NCBI GenBank assembly: GCA_016781115.1
Contig: JADDQX010000003.1
Location: 4,675-38,456, forward strand
Direction of reading: 5' to 3'
Length of the DNA: 33,782 bases
DNA from: Actinomycetota bacterium
GTDB lineage: Bacteria; Actinomycetota; CADDZG01; WHSQ01
The notes beneath the pieces were generated by a model. It saw only the letters and a program-made list of their open reading frames with translations, was not told where the DNA came from and did not search any database. Both the position numbers and the translations under genes were made by a program. Position 1 is the first letter of the stretch, and each line of letters starts with the position of its first letter. Below are positions 8,208-15,688 of this stretch, piece after piece.

Positions 8208-8273
8208 ACCGTCAAGTAGACGGTTCGCCCGCGAGGGCGGACCGTCAAGTAGACGGTTCGCCCGCGAGGGCGG
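8208..8273 (+). repeat. Perfect 33-bp tandem duplication, each unit with two hairpins
   Basis: Two identical 33-bp units lie head to tail (8208-8240, 8241-8273). Each holds ACCGTC-aagta-GACGGT and CGCCC-gcga-GGGCG, so the pair could form four stem-loops. A smaller direct repeat, CCTGGCAGT, occurs twice just upstream (about 8184 and 8198). Iterons of this kind are typical of protein-binding sites such as plasmid centromeres, but two copies are few. Confidence 0.8.
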
Positions 8274-8492
8274 GGGCTCGGCGGCTGGGCATCGGTGCGA
8301 AGGGTCGGCCGTGAGCGAGGCCGCCGGGGGGCGAATACCCGCCGCTCCGCGCCCGGTGGTGGTTTGGTGCGCCCCGATCTCGGTTCGCTCGGTCCCTCTC
8401 CCCAGTGACGACCAGGGATTGGCACGCGCTGATCCGTTCCCGCCGAGCTTCGCGCTTCGGAGTGAACGGCAAACGAGCCCCGAACCGCCGCG

Positions 8493-8658
8493 GCCACGTC
8501 ACCTCGCTCCAGTGCTCGTGGCCCTGGGGACCAGCGGTCACAACGGAATCTCCCCCCGCCGCCCGCCGGGTAGCGGGGCCACCGGGGGCGCCGGGGCCAC
8601 GTCAGCTCGCTCCAGAGCTTGGGCCCCCTAGGCCAGCGATCACAACGGAGTTCCCCGC
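8493..8658 (+). repeat. Imperfect repeat of about 60 bp with 103-bp period
   Basis: Copies beginning at 8493 and 8596 share GCCACGTCA-CTCGCTCCAG, then a variable stretch, then TCACAACGGA and a C-run. The alignment needs a 1-nt gap. A more diverged third copy may precede them. Function unknown. Confidence 0.55.
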
Positions 8659-8755
8659 GACGAGGCGGTGGCCGGACCCCCCCGGGCGCCGGCGGCGCCG
8701 GGGAGAGACCTCCTGGTTCAGGCGTCCTGCGCTAGTCGATCTGAAGCCTTGTCAT

Positions 8756-8767
8756 CTTGTCGACAAG
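8756..8767 (+). promoter_or_regulatory. TTGTCGACAA-family palindrome, perfect copy
   Basis: CTTGTCGACAAG is a perfect 12-bp palindrome 15 bp beyond the 3' end of the minus-strand M50 gene. Because no start codon follows it, it argues against the motif being only a translation signal. Confidence 0.45.
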
Positions 8768-8781
8768 TCAATTCAGCGGTT

Positions 8782-9438
8782 CTAGCTGGGGAAATAGGTG
8801 AGTCCGGTGAGACCTGCGACGATCCGGAGGACGAAGTTGACGAGCGGGTCGAAGAGCGTCCTCGGTCCCAGGAACACGACCGCCAGGATGATGAGGAAAC
8901 CGTAGCGGTCGAGGAAGTAGATGATCCCCTGCTTGCCCGGAGGCAGAAAGATCGTCAGGAGCCTCGATCCGTCGAGGGGTGGGACGGGGATCAGGTTGAA
9001 CACGGCGAGGAGCGCGTTGATCACGATGAACTGCTCGAGGAACAGGTCGAGGAAGGCGAGGTCGGGGCCGAGGAGGGAGAGGCGGTAGAGGAACGCCCCG
9101 ATGATCGCCAGGACGACGTTCATCATCGGGCCCGCCAGCGCCACGATGGCGGCGCCGAAGCGGCGAGACGAAAGTGCCTCGGGCCGGAACTCCACCGGCT
9201 TCCCCCATCCGAACCCCGCGATCAGGATGAGGACCGTCCCCAGCGGGTCGAGGTGCCTCAGGGGATTCAGCGTGAGGCGCCCCATCGCCCGCGGCAGCCT
9301 GTCTCCCTGAAGGTCGGCCGCCAACGCGTGCGCGTATTCGTGCAACCCGATCGCGAGAACGAGGGTGGCCGCAAGCAGGACGAACGCGATCAATCCGGGA
9401 AGGCCGCCCTGGAGCAGCCCGAGGGGGCCTGAGCTCAT
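8782..9438 (-). CDS. Site-2-type (M50) membrane metalloprotease
   Basis: This is the only minus-strand gene in the window. The 218-residue protein is an integral membrane zinc peptidase: the HEYAH metal-binding motif lies near residue 33 in the first helix, and the third ligand is in NLIPVPPLDG near residue 148. The size and lack of PDZ or CBS domains place it with the short bacterial M50 proteins (Rip3- and FtsH-unrelated minimal forms), which cleave substrates within the membrane; the substrate is unknown. A TACAAT box on its strand ends 9 nt before the ATG, with no ribosome site in the usual place, suggesting a leaderless or near-leaderless transcript. It diverges from trpS; M50-trpS-scpA-scpB order is also seen in other Gram-positive lineages. 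Confidence 0.9.
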   Translation of the reverse strand: MSSGPLGLLQGGLPGLIAFVLLAATLVLAIGLHEYAHALAADLQGDRLPRAMGRLTLNPLRHLDPLGTVLILIAGFGWGKPVEFRPEALSSRRFGAAIVALAGPMMNVVLAIIGAFLYRLSLLGPDLAFLDLFLEQFIVINALLAVFNLIPVPPLDGSRLLTIFLPPGKQGIIYFLDRYGFLIILAVVFLGPRTLFDPLVNFVLRIVAGLTGLTYFPS

Positions 9439-9447
9439 CGTGCCGGT

Positions 9448-9453
9448 ATTGTA
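9448..9453 (-). promoter_or_regulatory. Candidate -10 box for the M50 gene
   Basis: Read on the minus strand it is TACAAT, followed by 9 nt and the ATG. This spacing would put the transcript start about 2-3 nt before the start codon. No convincing -35 is visible. Confidence 0.4.
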
Positions 9454-9517
9454 GGCGCCTCCTTCGGCTCATCCTCGACAACGGCCGACCACGTGGGCAC
9501 TGGGGGTAAAGCTCCAC

Positions 9518-10522
9518 TTGACGCTTAATACAAGGAAGCGGGTCTTCAGCGGCATCCAGCCGACGGGGGAGGCCCATATCGGCAACTTCTTCGGCGCGAT
9601 CAGGAACTGGGTCGCCAACCAAGACGAGCACGAGGCGTTCTACTGCATCGTCGACCTACACTCGCTGACGCTGCCCTGGGATCCCGCGGAGCTCACCCGC
9701 GCGACCCTCGCCAAAGGAGCCGAGCTCCTGGCCTGCGGCGTCGACCCCGGTCGCTCCGTCTTGTTCGTCCAGTCCCACGTGCCGGCTCACTCAGAGCTCG
9801 CCTGGATCCTGAGCTGCGTGGCCCGCATGGGGGAGCTTCGCCGGATGGTGCAGTTCAAAGAGAAGTCGAAGGGGGAGACGGAGTCCGTCGGTGTCGGCCT
9901 CTTCACGTATCCGGTGCTGCAAGCGGCAGACGTGTTGCTCTATCGGGCGCACGGCGTGCCGGTCGGCGAGGACCAGCGACAGCACATCGAGCTCATGAGA
10001 GACATAGGTCAGCGCTTCAACACCCTCTTGGGCGAGACGTTCGTCTTGCCGGAGGCGTGGATCCCGGCCGCCGGGGCTCGGATCATGGCCCTCGACGACC
10101 CGACGCAGAAGATGAGCAAGTCGGCCGATCGGCCCGCCTCCGTCGTGCAGTTGGTGGACCCGCCCGACGTCATAGTGAAGAAGGTGAAGTCGGCGGTGAC
10201 CGACTCCGGCCGGGAGGTCCGAGCCGCGGACGACAAGCCGGCGGTGTCGAACCTGCTTTCCATCTTCGCCCTCGCGGAGGGAGTGCCGGTGGCGGAGCTC
10301 GAGGAGCGCTTCTCGACGAGCGGGTACGGCGACTTCAAGGCGGCGCTGGCAGAGGTGCTGGTTCAACGGCTCGCTCCGATCAGGGAGCGCTACCGGGAGC
10401 TGATGGCGGATCCGGGCGAGACGCAGCGCCTGTTGGCTACTGGAGCCGAAGCGGCGAGCGCGATCGCCGAGGAGACCATGGCGGACGTGAGAGCGAAAAC
10501 GGGTCTCCTGCCGCGCCTCTAG
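9518..10522 (+). CDS. trpS: Tryptophanyl-tRNA synthetase
   Basis: It charges tRNA-Trp with tryptophan. The class I signatures are visible: HIGNFFG near residue 20 (HIGH-type) and KMSKS near 195. The GIQPTGEAHIGN start and the VGEDQRQHIELMRDIGQRFN segment are typical of TrpS. The 334 residues fit the family. The proposed start is TTG 9518, with a GGGGG about 12 nt upstream; no ATG or GTG is available near the conserved RVFSGIQPTG. The gene heads the run trpS-scpA-scpB-rluB. Confidence 0.96.
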   Translation: MTLNTRKRVFSGIQPTGEAHIGNFFGAIRNWVANQDEHEAFYCIVDLHSLTLPWDPAELTRATLAKGAELLACGVDPGRSVLFVQSHVPAHSELAWILSCVARMGELRRMVQFKEKSKGETESVGVGLFTYPVLQAADVLLYRAHGVPVGEDQRQHIELMRDIGQRFNTLLGETFVLPEAWIPAAGARIMALDDPTQKMSKSADRPASVVQLVDPPDVIVKKVKSAVTDSGREVRAADDKPAVSNLLSIFALAEGVPVAELEERFSTSGYGDFKAALAEVLVQRLAPIRERYRELMADPGETQRLLATGAEAASAIAEETMADVRAKTGLLPRL

Positions 10523-10600
10523 CAGCTTCCGCTCGCACCTGCGCGGGAATCCGGTAGGTCGGCCGTGGGCGCCGATAGGGTGAACCTGCGGGAGCAAGCC

Positions 10601-10628
10601 GTTGTCGATCTGTCGACAAGTCGACAAC
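10601..10628 (+). promoter_or_regulatory. Compound palindrome upstream of scpA
   Basis: GTTGTCGA (10601-10608) and TCGACAAC (10621-10628) are perfect inverted copies that flank a central TGTCGACA palindrome (10611-10618). This is the most elaborate member of the TTGTCGACAA family. It ends 18 bp before the scpA start codon. Confidence 0.5.
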
Positions 10629-10646
10629 TCAGAGGGAGAGACGCGC

Positions 10647-11432
10647 GTGCACGAGGTAAAGACCGAGGTGTTCCAGGGGCCGATCGACCTCCTCTTGCAG
10701 CTGATCACGCGGCAGCGTGTCGATATCTACGACGTCTCGCTGGCTGCGATCAGCGAGGAGTACCTCCGGGTGCTGAACGACCTCGACGACCTGGACCTCG
10801 AACAGGCGACGGGCTTCTTGGTGGTCGCGGCGACGCTGCTGGAGCTGAAGTCCGCCCGGCTGCTGCCACAAGCGTCGGCGGACGGAACCGACCCCCGCTT
10901 GCTGGAGGAGCGCGACCTGTTGCTGGCGAAGCTGGTTGAGCTCTCCACTTTCCGCGAGGCCGGTGCCTGGCTCTCGTCACAGCTGACCGCAGGAGAGGGC
11001 TTCATCGGCAGGAGCGCGGGGTTGGAAGCTCATCTCCTGAACCTCGTTCCGGATCCACTGGACGGGCTGACGGGGGAGCACATGGGGCGCGCCGCGGCCC
11101 GCGCCTTGGCGCCGCGGCCCGTCGAGGTCTTCGACACCTCCCACGTCGCCCCCGTGGTGGAGTCGGTGCGAGACGTGATCACAGAGCTCGCCGATCGACT
11201 GGGCGGTGCGGGGCGAGCGACCTTTCGGTCGCTGTGCGGCTCCGGCCGCACGAGGATCCAGGTGGTGGTCCGCTTCCTGGCCTTGCTGGAGTTGTTCAAG
11301 GCAGGCGCGATCGACCTCGAACAAGCCGACCGCTTCGGGGACATCAGCGCTTCGTGGACCGGCGAGGTCGACCTGCAGACGATCGTTGAAGAAGCCGACG
11401 AATACATGCTCGACCCGGGAGGTGACCGATGA
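10647..11432 (+). CDS. scpA: Segregation and condensation protein A (kleisin)
   Basis: ScpA is the kleisin subunit that bridges SMC heads in the bacterial condensin complex. The 261-residue protein opens with the conserved FQGPIDLLLQLI, followed by the acidic DLDDLDLEQATGFLVVAATLLELKSARLLP segment of the N-terminal SMC-neck binding domain; the C-terminal winged helix contains VVRFLALLELFKAGAIDLEQ. I chose GTG 10647 because a GAGGGAGAG site lies 7 nt upstream; an upstream in-frame TTG at 10602 would translate the compound palindrome and is unlikely. It overlaps scpB by 4 bp (ATGA). Confidence 0.94.
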   Translation: MHEVKTEVFQGPIDLLLQLITRQRVDIYDVSLAAISEEYLRVLNDLDDLDLEQATGFLVVAATLLELKSARLLPQASADGTDPRLLEERDLLLAKLVELSTFREAGAWLSSQLTAGEGFIGRSAGLEAHLLNLVPDPLDGLTGEHMGRAAARALAPRPVEVFDTSHVAPVVESVRDVITELADRLGGAGRATFRSLCGSGRTRIQVVVRFLALLELFKAGAIDLEQADRFGDISASWTGEVDLQTIVEEADEYMLDPGGDR

Positions 11433-11992
11433 CGCCATCGGAGACGAAGATCATCGAGGCGATCCTCCTCGTTGCCGACGAGCCGGTGCCCACCGGGATG
11501 CTCGCGGAAGTGCTGGAGCGGTCGGCCGCCGACGTTCACGGCCTCCTGGAGGCGCTGCGCGAGGAGTACGCCGAGCACAACCGTGGGTTCGTGTTGCGCG
11601 AGAGCGGGTCTGGTTGGAGGCTTTACACGAGCCCGGACTGCACCCCCTGGTTGGAGAGGTTCGTTCTGGGTCACCGGCAAGGCCGGCTTTCGGGAGCGGC
11701 GTTGGAGGTTCTGGCGATCGTGGCTTACAAGCAGCCGGTGTCGCGCGCCGAGATTTCCGAGATCCGCGGCGTCGACTCCGACCGGGTCGTGAAGACATTG
11801 CTTCAACGGGGGCTGATCGCGGAGAGCGGGCGCGACCTCGGTCCGGGTGCTCCCGTGCTGTTCACCGTCAGCGACGAGTTCCTCGAGCGGATGGGGCTGC
11901 GCTCCGTGGACGAGCTTCCTCCTCTGGTCGGCTTCATGCCCACCACGGACGCGGTGGAGGACATGGAGTCGAAGCTCTCGCCGGGAGCGTGA
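11429..11992 (+). CDS. scpB: Segregation and condensation protein B
   Basis: ScpB dimerises and binds the middle of ScpA in the SMC complex. The 187 residues contain two winged helices; EAILLVADEPVPTGMLAEVL near the start and LEVLAIVAYKQPVSRAEISEIRGVDS near 95-120 are typical. The ATG overlaps the scpA stop, and GGAGGTGACC lies just upstream. Its own stop overlaps rluB as GTGA, so the three genes are probably translated together. Confidence 0.96.
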   Translation: MTPSETKIIEAILLVADEPVPTGMLAEVLERSAADVHGLLEALREEYAEHNRGFVLRESGSGWRLYTSPDCTPWLERFVLGHRQGRLSGAALEVLAIVAYKQPVSRAEISEIRGVDSDRVVKTLLQRGLIAESGRDLGPGAPVLFTVSDEFLERMGLRSVDELPPLVGFMPTTDAVEDMESKLSPGA

Positions 11993-12717
11993 CCGGCTCC
12001 GAGCCCGAGCGACTACAGAAGGTCCTCGGCCGCGTCGGAGTCGGGTCCCGCCGCGCCGTAGAGGAGATGATCCAGCGCGGCCGTATCGAGGTGAACGGGA
12101 CGAGGGCCGTGCTCGGCCAGCGGGTCGACCCGACGAAGGATGTAGTAAAGGTTGATGGTTCGGTCGTCCCGCTCCAAGAAGATCTGGTCCACTTCCTCTT
12201 GAACAAGCCGGCCGGGGTGGTGTCGACGGCGGACGATCCGGAGGGCCGCCCCACCGTCGTGGACATGATCGAAAGCGACGTTCGCGTGTGGCCGGTGGGG
12301 CGGCTCGACCTGGAGACGGAGGGTGCCTTGCTGCTCACCAACGACGGCGAGCTGACGTTGCACCTGACCCATCCCCGGTTCGGCGTCCCGAAGACCTACG
12401 TCGCCGAGGTGCAGGGGAGCGTGACGCCCCGAACCGCCCGCACGCTGGCCCGCGGCGTGGAGCTCGAAGACGGGCCCACCGCGCCTGCGGAGGTGAAGGT
12501 GATCGAGCGAGGGGCCGCGGGCAGCGTGGTCGAGCTCGTTCTGAAGGAGGGGCGCAACCGGCAAGCTCGGCGGATGTTCGAAGCGGTGGGACATCCTGTC
12601 CGCCGGCTGGTGCGAACGTCTATCGGCCCCCTTAGGCTGGGCCGCCTCAAGCCGGGGACATATCGAAGGTTGGGCCCGGCGGAGGTGCGGGAGCTGTACC
12701 GGGCGTCGGGACTTTAG
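11989..12717 (+). CDS. rluB: Ribosomal large-subunit pseudouridine synthase, RluB/RsuA family
   Basis: The 242-residue enzyme converts specific uridines of rRNA to pseudouridine. An S4 RNA-binding domain (about 5-60, RLQKVLGRVGVGSRRAVEEMIQRG) precedes the catalytic domain, whose aspartate is in VGRLDLETEGALLLTNDG near residue 105. The KEGRNRQARRMFEAVGHPV segment is also characteristic. The GTG start overlaps the scpB stop by 4 bp. The scpA-scpB-rluB order is conserved in actinobacteria and firmicutes. The exact target base (23S U2605 region) is inferred from the family. Confidence 0.93.
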   Translation: MTGSEPERLQKVLGRVGVGSRRAVEEMIQRGRIEVNGTRAVLGQRVDPTKDVVKVDGSVVPLQEDLVHFLLNKPAGVVSTADDPEGRPTVVDMIESDVRVWPVGRLDLETEGALLLTNDGELTLHLTHPRFGVPKTYVAEVQGSVTPRTARTLARGVELEDGPTAPAEVKVIERGAAGSVVELVLKEGRNRQARRMFEAVGHPVRRLVRTSIGPLRLGRLKPGTYRRLGPAEVRELYRASGL

Positions 12718-12843
12718 CTACATGTCGACCAGTCGCTCGTTCAGAAAGTGTTGATCTGTAGTCATGTCGACAAGATGATCGGCTGGTGCGCAGGCGGAGA
12801 TGAGTCGGATCGGCCTGCGAACATCGATCTACATGTCGACACG
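12718..12843 (+). promoter_or_regulatory. Cluster of three TTGTCGACAA-family sites before the aromatic genes
   Basis: Three sites share an ATGTCGAC core: CTACATGTCGACCAG at 12718-12732, CATGTCGACAAG at 12763-12774 and CTACATGTCGACACG at 12829-12843. The first begins directly after the rluB stop and the last ends 27 bp before the aroH ATG. A further GTCGACGTATAG follows at 12859-12870. The 153-bp gap has no other obvious content. Confidence 0.5.
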
Positions 12844-12870
12844 TACACGAGTCGAGGAGTCGACGTATAG

Positions 12871-13236
12871 ATGGCGGTTCGCGCGGTCCGAGGAGCCACC
12901 ACCGTTGCCGGCAACGACGTCGCCGCGATAGCGGCTGCGACGCGCGAGCTGCTGGGGGAGATGTTCGAGCGGAACGCGGTCGCAGCCGACGACCTCATCA
13001 GCGTCCTCTTCACCGCGACCCCAGATCTCACCGCCGACTTCCCCGCCGCCGCCGCCCGAGCCTTGGGTATCTCGGATGTGCCGTTACTGTGCGCACAGGA
13101 GCTAGACGTCGAGGGCGCGATCCCGCGCTGTATCCGGGTATTGATGCATCTGAACACCTCCCGAGAGCGTTCGGAGCTGCGTCACGTCTACCTGAACGAG
13201 GCCCGCAGCTTGCGGAGCGACCTCGTAGAGGAATAA
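12871..13236 (+). CDS. aroH: Chorismate mutase, AroH type
   Basis: The enzyme rearranges chorismate to prephenate for tyrosine and phenylalanine synthesis. The 121 residues match the trimeric AroH class (as in Bacillus subtilis), not the helical AroQ class: RAVRGATTV at the start carries the active-site Arg, LFTATPDLTADFPA follows, then AQELDVEGAIPRCIRVLMH with the Glu and Arg of the active site, and LRHVYLNEA near the end. The ATG is preceded directly by TAG within TATAGATG; GAGGAG lies 11 nt upstream. tyrA follows 19 bp later. Confidence 0.93.
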   Translation: MAVRAVRGATTVAGNDVAAIAAATRELLGEMFERNAVAADDLISVLFTATPDLTADFPAAAARALGISDVPLLCAQELDVEGAIPRCIRVLMHLNTSRERSELRHVYLNEARSLRSDLVEE

Positions 13237-13255
13237 ATCTCTAGTGGAGGTGTAG

Positions 13256-14350
13256 ATGTTTGGCAGGGTCGCGGTCGTCGGGACCGGGCTCATCGGCGGA
13301 TCGATCTGCCTCGGGCTCCGGGCGTCCTCCAGCGCCCGCGAGGTGATCGGCTTCGACCTCGACCCGCGCGTGGGGGAGACGGGCCTCAGTTGCGGGGCCT
13401 TCACCGCAACCGCCGGCTCGGTGGCGGAGGCGGTCGGCGGCGCCGACCTTGTTGTGATCGCGACACCGGTGGATGCGACCGCCGAGATCTGCTCCCAGAT
13501 GGTCGCGAGCCTCCCCGAGAGGGCGGTCGTCACCGATGTAGGCAGCGCGAAGCAGGCGGTCGTGGCCGAATGCGAGGCCTTGTTGGGGGATCGGTTCGTG
13601 GGCGGGCACCCGATGGCGGGCTCGGAGCGGCACGGCATAGCGGCCGCAGATCCAGAGTTGTTCCAGGACGCTTGGTGGATCCTCACACCGACTGCGACCA
13701 CTCGTTCCTCTGCCTACCGCGCCGCCAGCGCCCTCGCTACCGCGCTCGGGGCTCGCCCCATCGCCGTGGAGCCGGGGGGGCACGATCGGTTGCTCGCCCG
13801 GCTGAGTCACCTACCGCAGGTTGTCGCCAGCGGGATAGTCGCCGCCGCCGTGGGGGCCGAGGATCGAGCGAGCCTGTTGGGCCTCGCCGCAGGCGGTTTC
13901 CGCGACGTCACGAGGATCGCCGCGAGCGAGCCCGGCCTGTGGGTGACCATCCTTCGAGCGAACCGTGAAGCCGTACTAGATGCTTTGGACGAGTTCTCAG
14001 ACCGGCTTTCGGATGTGGCCGGAGCCCTAAGGGAGGAGCGGTGGGAGGAACTCGAAGCGTTCTTGGCCCACGCGCGTAGCGCCCGGATCGAGCTCTTTGC
14101 GAAGCCGCAGATGCATGACGTGCCGGTGGCGCTCTCGATGCCCGTGTTGGACCGGCCCGGGGTGCTGGCGGAGGTCACGACTGCGGCCGGCGCCCTCGGT
14201 GCGAACATCGAAGACCTGCGCATCGTTCACTCGACCGAGGGTGGAAGGGGCCGCCTCGAGCTGGTGGTCGCGGGCGAGCGACCGGCGGAGGAACTGGCGG
14301 AGCGCCTGCAGAGCCTGGGCTACCGCGTGGCGCGCGGACGCCCCGACTGA
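13256..14350 (+). CDS. tyrA: Prephenate dehydrogenase with ACT domain
   Basis: It oxidatively decarboxylates prephenate to 4-hydroxyphenylpyruvate on the tyrosine branch. The N-terminal Rossmann domain has GTGLIGGSICLGLR (about 9-22); GGHPMAGSERHG near 118 carries the catalytic-region His; a helical dimerisation domain follows. Residues about 288-360 form an ACT domain (VALSMPVLDRPGVLAEVTTA), usually the site of tyrosine feedback control. GGAGG lies 5 nt before the ATG, which again follows TAG. It directly follows the chorismate mutase gene, so the product of one is the substrate of the next. Confidence 0.94.
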   Translation: MFGRVAVVGTGLIGGSICLGLRASSSAREVIGFDLDPRVGETGLSCGAFTATAGSVAEAVGGADLVVIATPVDATAEICSQMVASLPERAVVTDVGSAKQAVVAECEALLGDRFVGGHPMAGSERHGIAAADPELFQDAWWILTPTATTRSSAYRAASALATALGARPIAVEPGGHDRLLARLSHLPQVVASGIVAAAVGAEDRASLLGLAAGGFRDVTRIAASEPGLWVTILRANREAVLDALDEFSDRLSDVAGALREERWEELEAFLAHARSARIELFAKPQMHDVPVALSMPVLDRPGVLAEVTTAAGALGANIEDLRIVHSTEGGRGRLELVVAGERPAEELAERLQSLGYRVARGRPD

Positions 14351-14369
14351 GCTTGGATCTATGAAGATA

Positions 14370-14381
14370 CTTGTCGACAAA
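14370..14381 (+). promoter_or_regulatory. TTGTCGACAA-family site before aroA
   Basis: CTTGTCGACAAA lies 11 bp before the aroA ATG in the 42-bp gap after tyrA. It differs from the perfect palindrome at 8756 by one terminal base. Confidence 0.45.
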
Positions 14382-14392
14382 GTGATAGGTAG

Positions 14393-15688
14393 ATGAAGGG
14401 ACTCCGCTCCGCCCCGCGGCCTTTGCGGGGCGAGGTTGCGATCCCCGGCGACAAATCGATCTCGCATCGTGCCTTGATCCTTGGCGCGCTCGTCGAGGGC
14501 ACCTCGCTGATCCGCCGCCCGAACCTAGGCGCCGACGTGCGCGCTACGGCGGACGTCCTTGGACGCTTGGGCGCAGCGGTGCAGCTCGAGGAGATGAAGG
14601 GTCTAGCTAAGGTTGAGGGCGTTGGGCTGCAGGGGCTCCGGGAGCCCGACGACGTGCTCGACGCAGGTAACTCCGGCACCACGATGCGGCTGCTCGCGGG
14701 CGTGTGTGCAGGGGTGGGGGGCGTGTCGGTCCTGACGGGGGACGCGTCGTTGCGGCGCCGCCCCATGCTGCGAGTGGTGGCGCCGCTGCGGCAGATGGGC
14801 GCGACCATCGACGGTCGCGCGCACGGCAACCTGGCCCCCCTCACCGTGAGAGGCGCGTCTTTGACCGGGGTCGACCTCGAGCTCTCCGTGGCGAGCGCCC
14901 AGGTGAAATCCGCGCTCCTCCTGGCTGGCCTCGGCGCCCGCGGCAGGACGCGCGTCGGCGAGCCGCGACCGAGCCGGGATCACACGGAAAGGATGTTGCG
15001 CGCGTGCGGGGTCGAGGTCGAGACCGGCCCCGGCTGGTGTGCCGTCTCCGGAGAGCAACGCGGCCACGCTCTCGAGGGAGTGGTTCCCGGCGATCTCTCC
15101 TCGGCGATGTTCCTTATCGCTGCGGCGGTGCTCGTGCCCGGCTCCGATCTGACGCTGGTGGACGTCGGCTTGAACCCGACGCGCCGCGCCGCCCTCGACG
15201 TCCTGAAGGCAATGGGCGCGGACATCGACTGGGACGGATCCTCCTGTTCCCTCGGTGAGCCGCTGGGGACGGTGCGGATCCGCCACAGCGCACTGCAGGG
15301 CTTCGCCGTTCCCGACGAGTGGGTCCCGTCGTTGATCGACGACATCCCGGCCCTGGCGCTCATCGCCTCGCAGGCCGACGGCGAGACCGTGTTTACCGGC
15401 GCAGGCGAGCTGCGCGTGAAGGAGTCGGATCGCATCGCGGCTCTGGTCGAGGGCCTCCGCTCGTTGGGAGCCGATGCGAGAGAGCTTCCGGATGGGATCG
15501 TCGTGCGCGGGCCCTCGCCGCTCGGCGGAGGTGAGATAGACAGCCGCGGCGACCACAGGATCGCTCTGACTTTCGCGGTCGCGGCGCTGATCGCGTCCGA
15601 TCGGGTGCGGGTGAAGGAGTGGAGCTGCGTGGACACCTCGTTCCCGGAGTTCTTGGACGTCCTGGGTGAGGCGACGAGCGGCAGATGA
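14393..15688 (+). CDS. aroA: 3-phosphoshikimate 1-carboxyvinyltransferase (EPSP synthase)
   Basis: It joins shikimate 3-phosphate and phosphoenolpyruvate in the shikimate pathway. The 431 residues contain PGDKSISHRALILGAL near the N-terminus (substrate lysine), DAGNSGTTMRLLAG near 84, the RRRPMLRVVAPLRQMGA segment, and LRVKESDRIAAL with the catalytic Lys/Glu-Asp-Arg region near 345. The LRVKESDR and GNSGTTMR forms are normal. The ATG follows TAG and has a weak AGG site. The stop overlaps the cmk start as ATGA. Together with aroH and tyrA it forms an aromatic cassette between rluB and cmk. Confidence 0.96.
   Translation: MKGLRSAPRPLRGEVAIPGDKSISHRALILGALVEGTSLIRRPNLGADVRATADVLGRLGAAVQLEEMKGLAKVEGVGLQGLREPDDVLDAGNSGTTMRLLAGVCAGVGGVSVLTGDASLRRRPMLRVVAPLRQMGATIDGRAHGNLAPLTVRGASLTGVDLELSVASAQVKSALLLAGLGARGRTRVGEPRPSRDHTERMLRACGVEVETGPGWCAVSGEQRGHALEGVVPGDLSSAMFLIAAAVLVPGSDLTLVDVGLNPTRRAALDVLKAMGADIDWDGSSCSLGEPLGTVRIRHSALQGFAVPDEWVPSLIDDIPALALIASQADGETVFTGAGELRVKESDRIAALVEGLRSLGADARELPDGIVVRGPSPLGGGEIDSRGDHRIALTFAVAALIASDRVRVKEWSCVDTSFPEFLDVLGEATSGR

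Larger units (their letters stand above)
7686..8781. other. 1.1-kb gene-free, structure-rich region
   Basis: I find no convincing gene here on either strand: the open frames have shadow-type composition (Arg/Pro/Ala-rich) and no recognisable domain. The region holds four stem-loops (7727-7891), two TATAGAT boxes (8008-8014 and 8024-8030), a perfect 33-bp tandem repeat with internal hairpins (8208-8273), an imperfect repeat of about 60 bp spaced 103 bp (from 8493 and 8596) and a perfect CTTGTCGACAAG palindrome (8756-8767). It separates the ParA/RHH pair from a convergent minus-strand protease gene. It could be a partition site, a non-coding RNA locus or remnants of an insertion. Confidence 0.55.

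Noticed and set aside
8208..8273. CRISPR array
   Set aside because: The 33-bp units touch each other with no spacers, only two copies exist and no cas genes are near.
8048..8314. Plus-strand open frame of 88 codons covering the 33-bp repeat
   Set aside because: The peptide is Pro/Arg/Ala-rich with a repeated RQVDGSPARA forced by the DNA repeat; no ribosome site or domain. Treated as non-coding.
6449..8781. Replication origin or classical parS (TGTTTCACGTGAAACA)
   Set aside because: No parS consensus, DnaA boxes or dnaA/dnaN/gyr genes are visible; this ParA is the scpAB-linked type.
10602..10646. Upstream TTG start for scpA
   Set aside because: It would translate the compound palindrome, adds 15 residues not seen in ScpA proteins and has a poorer ribosome site than GTG 10647.
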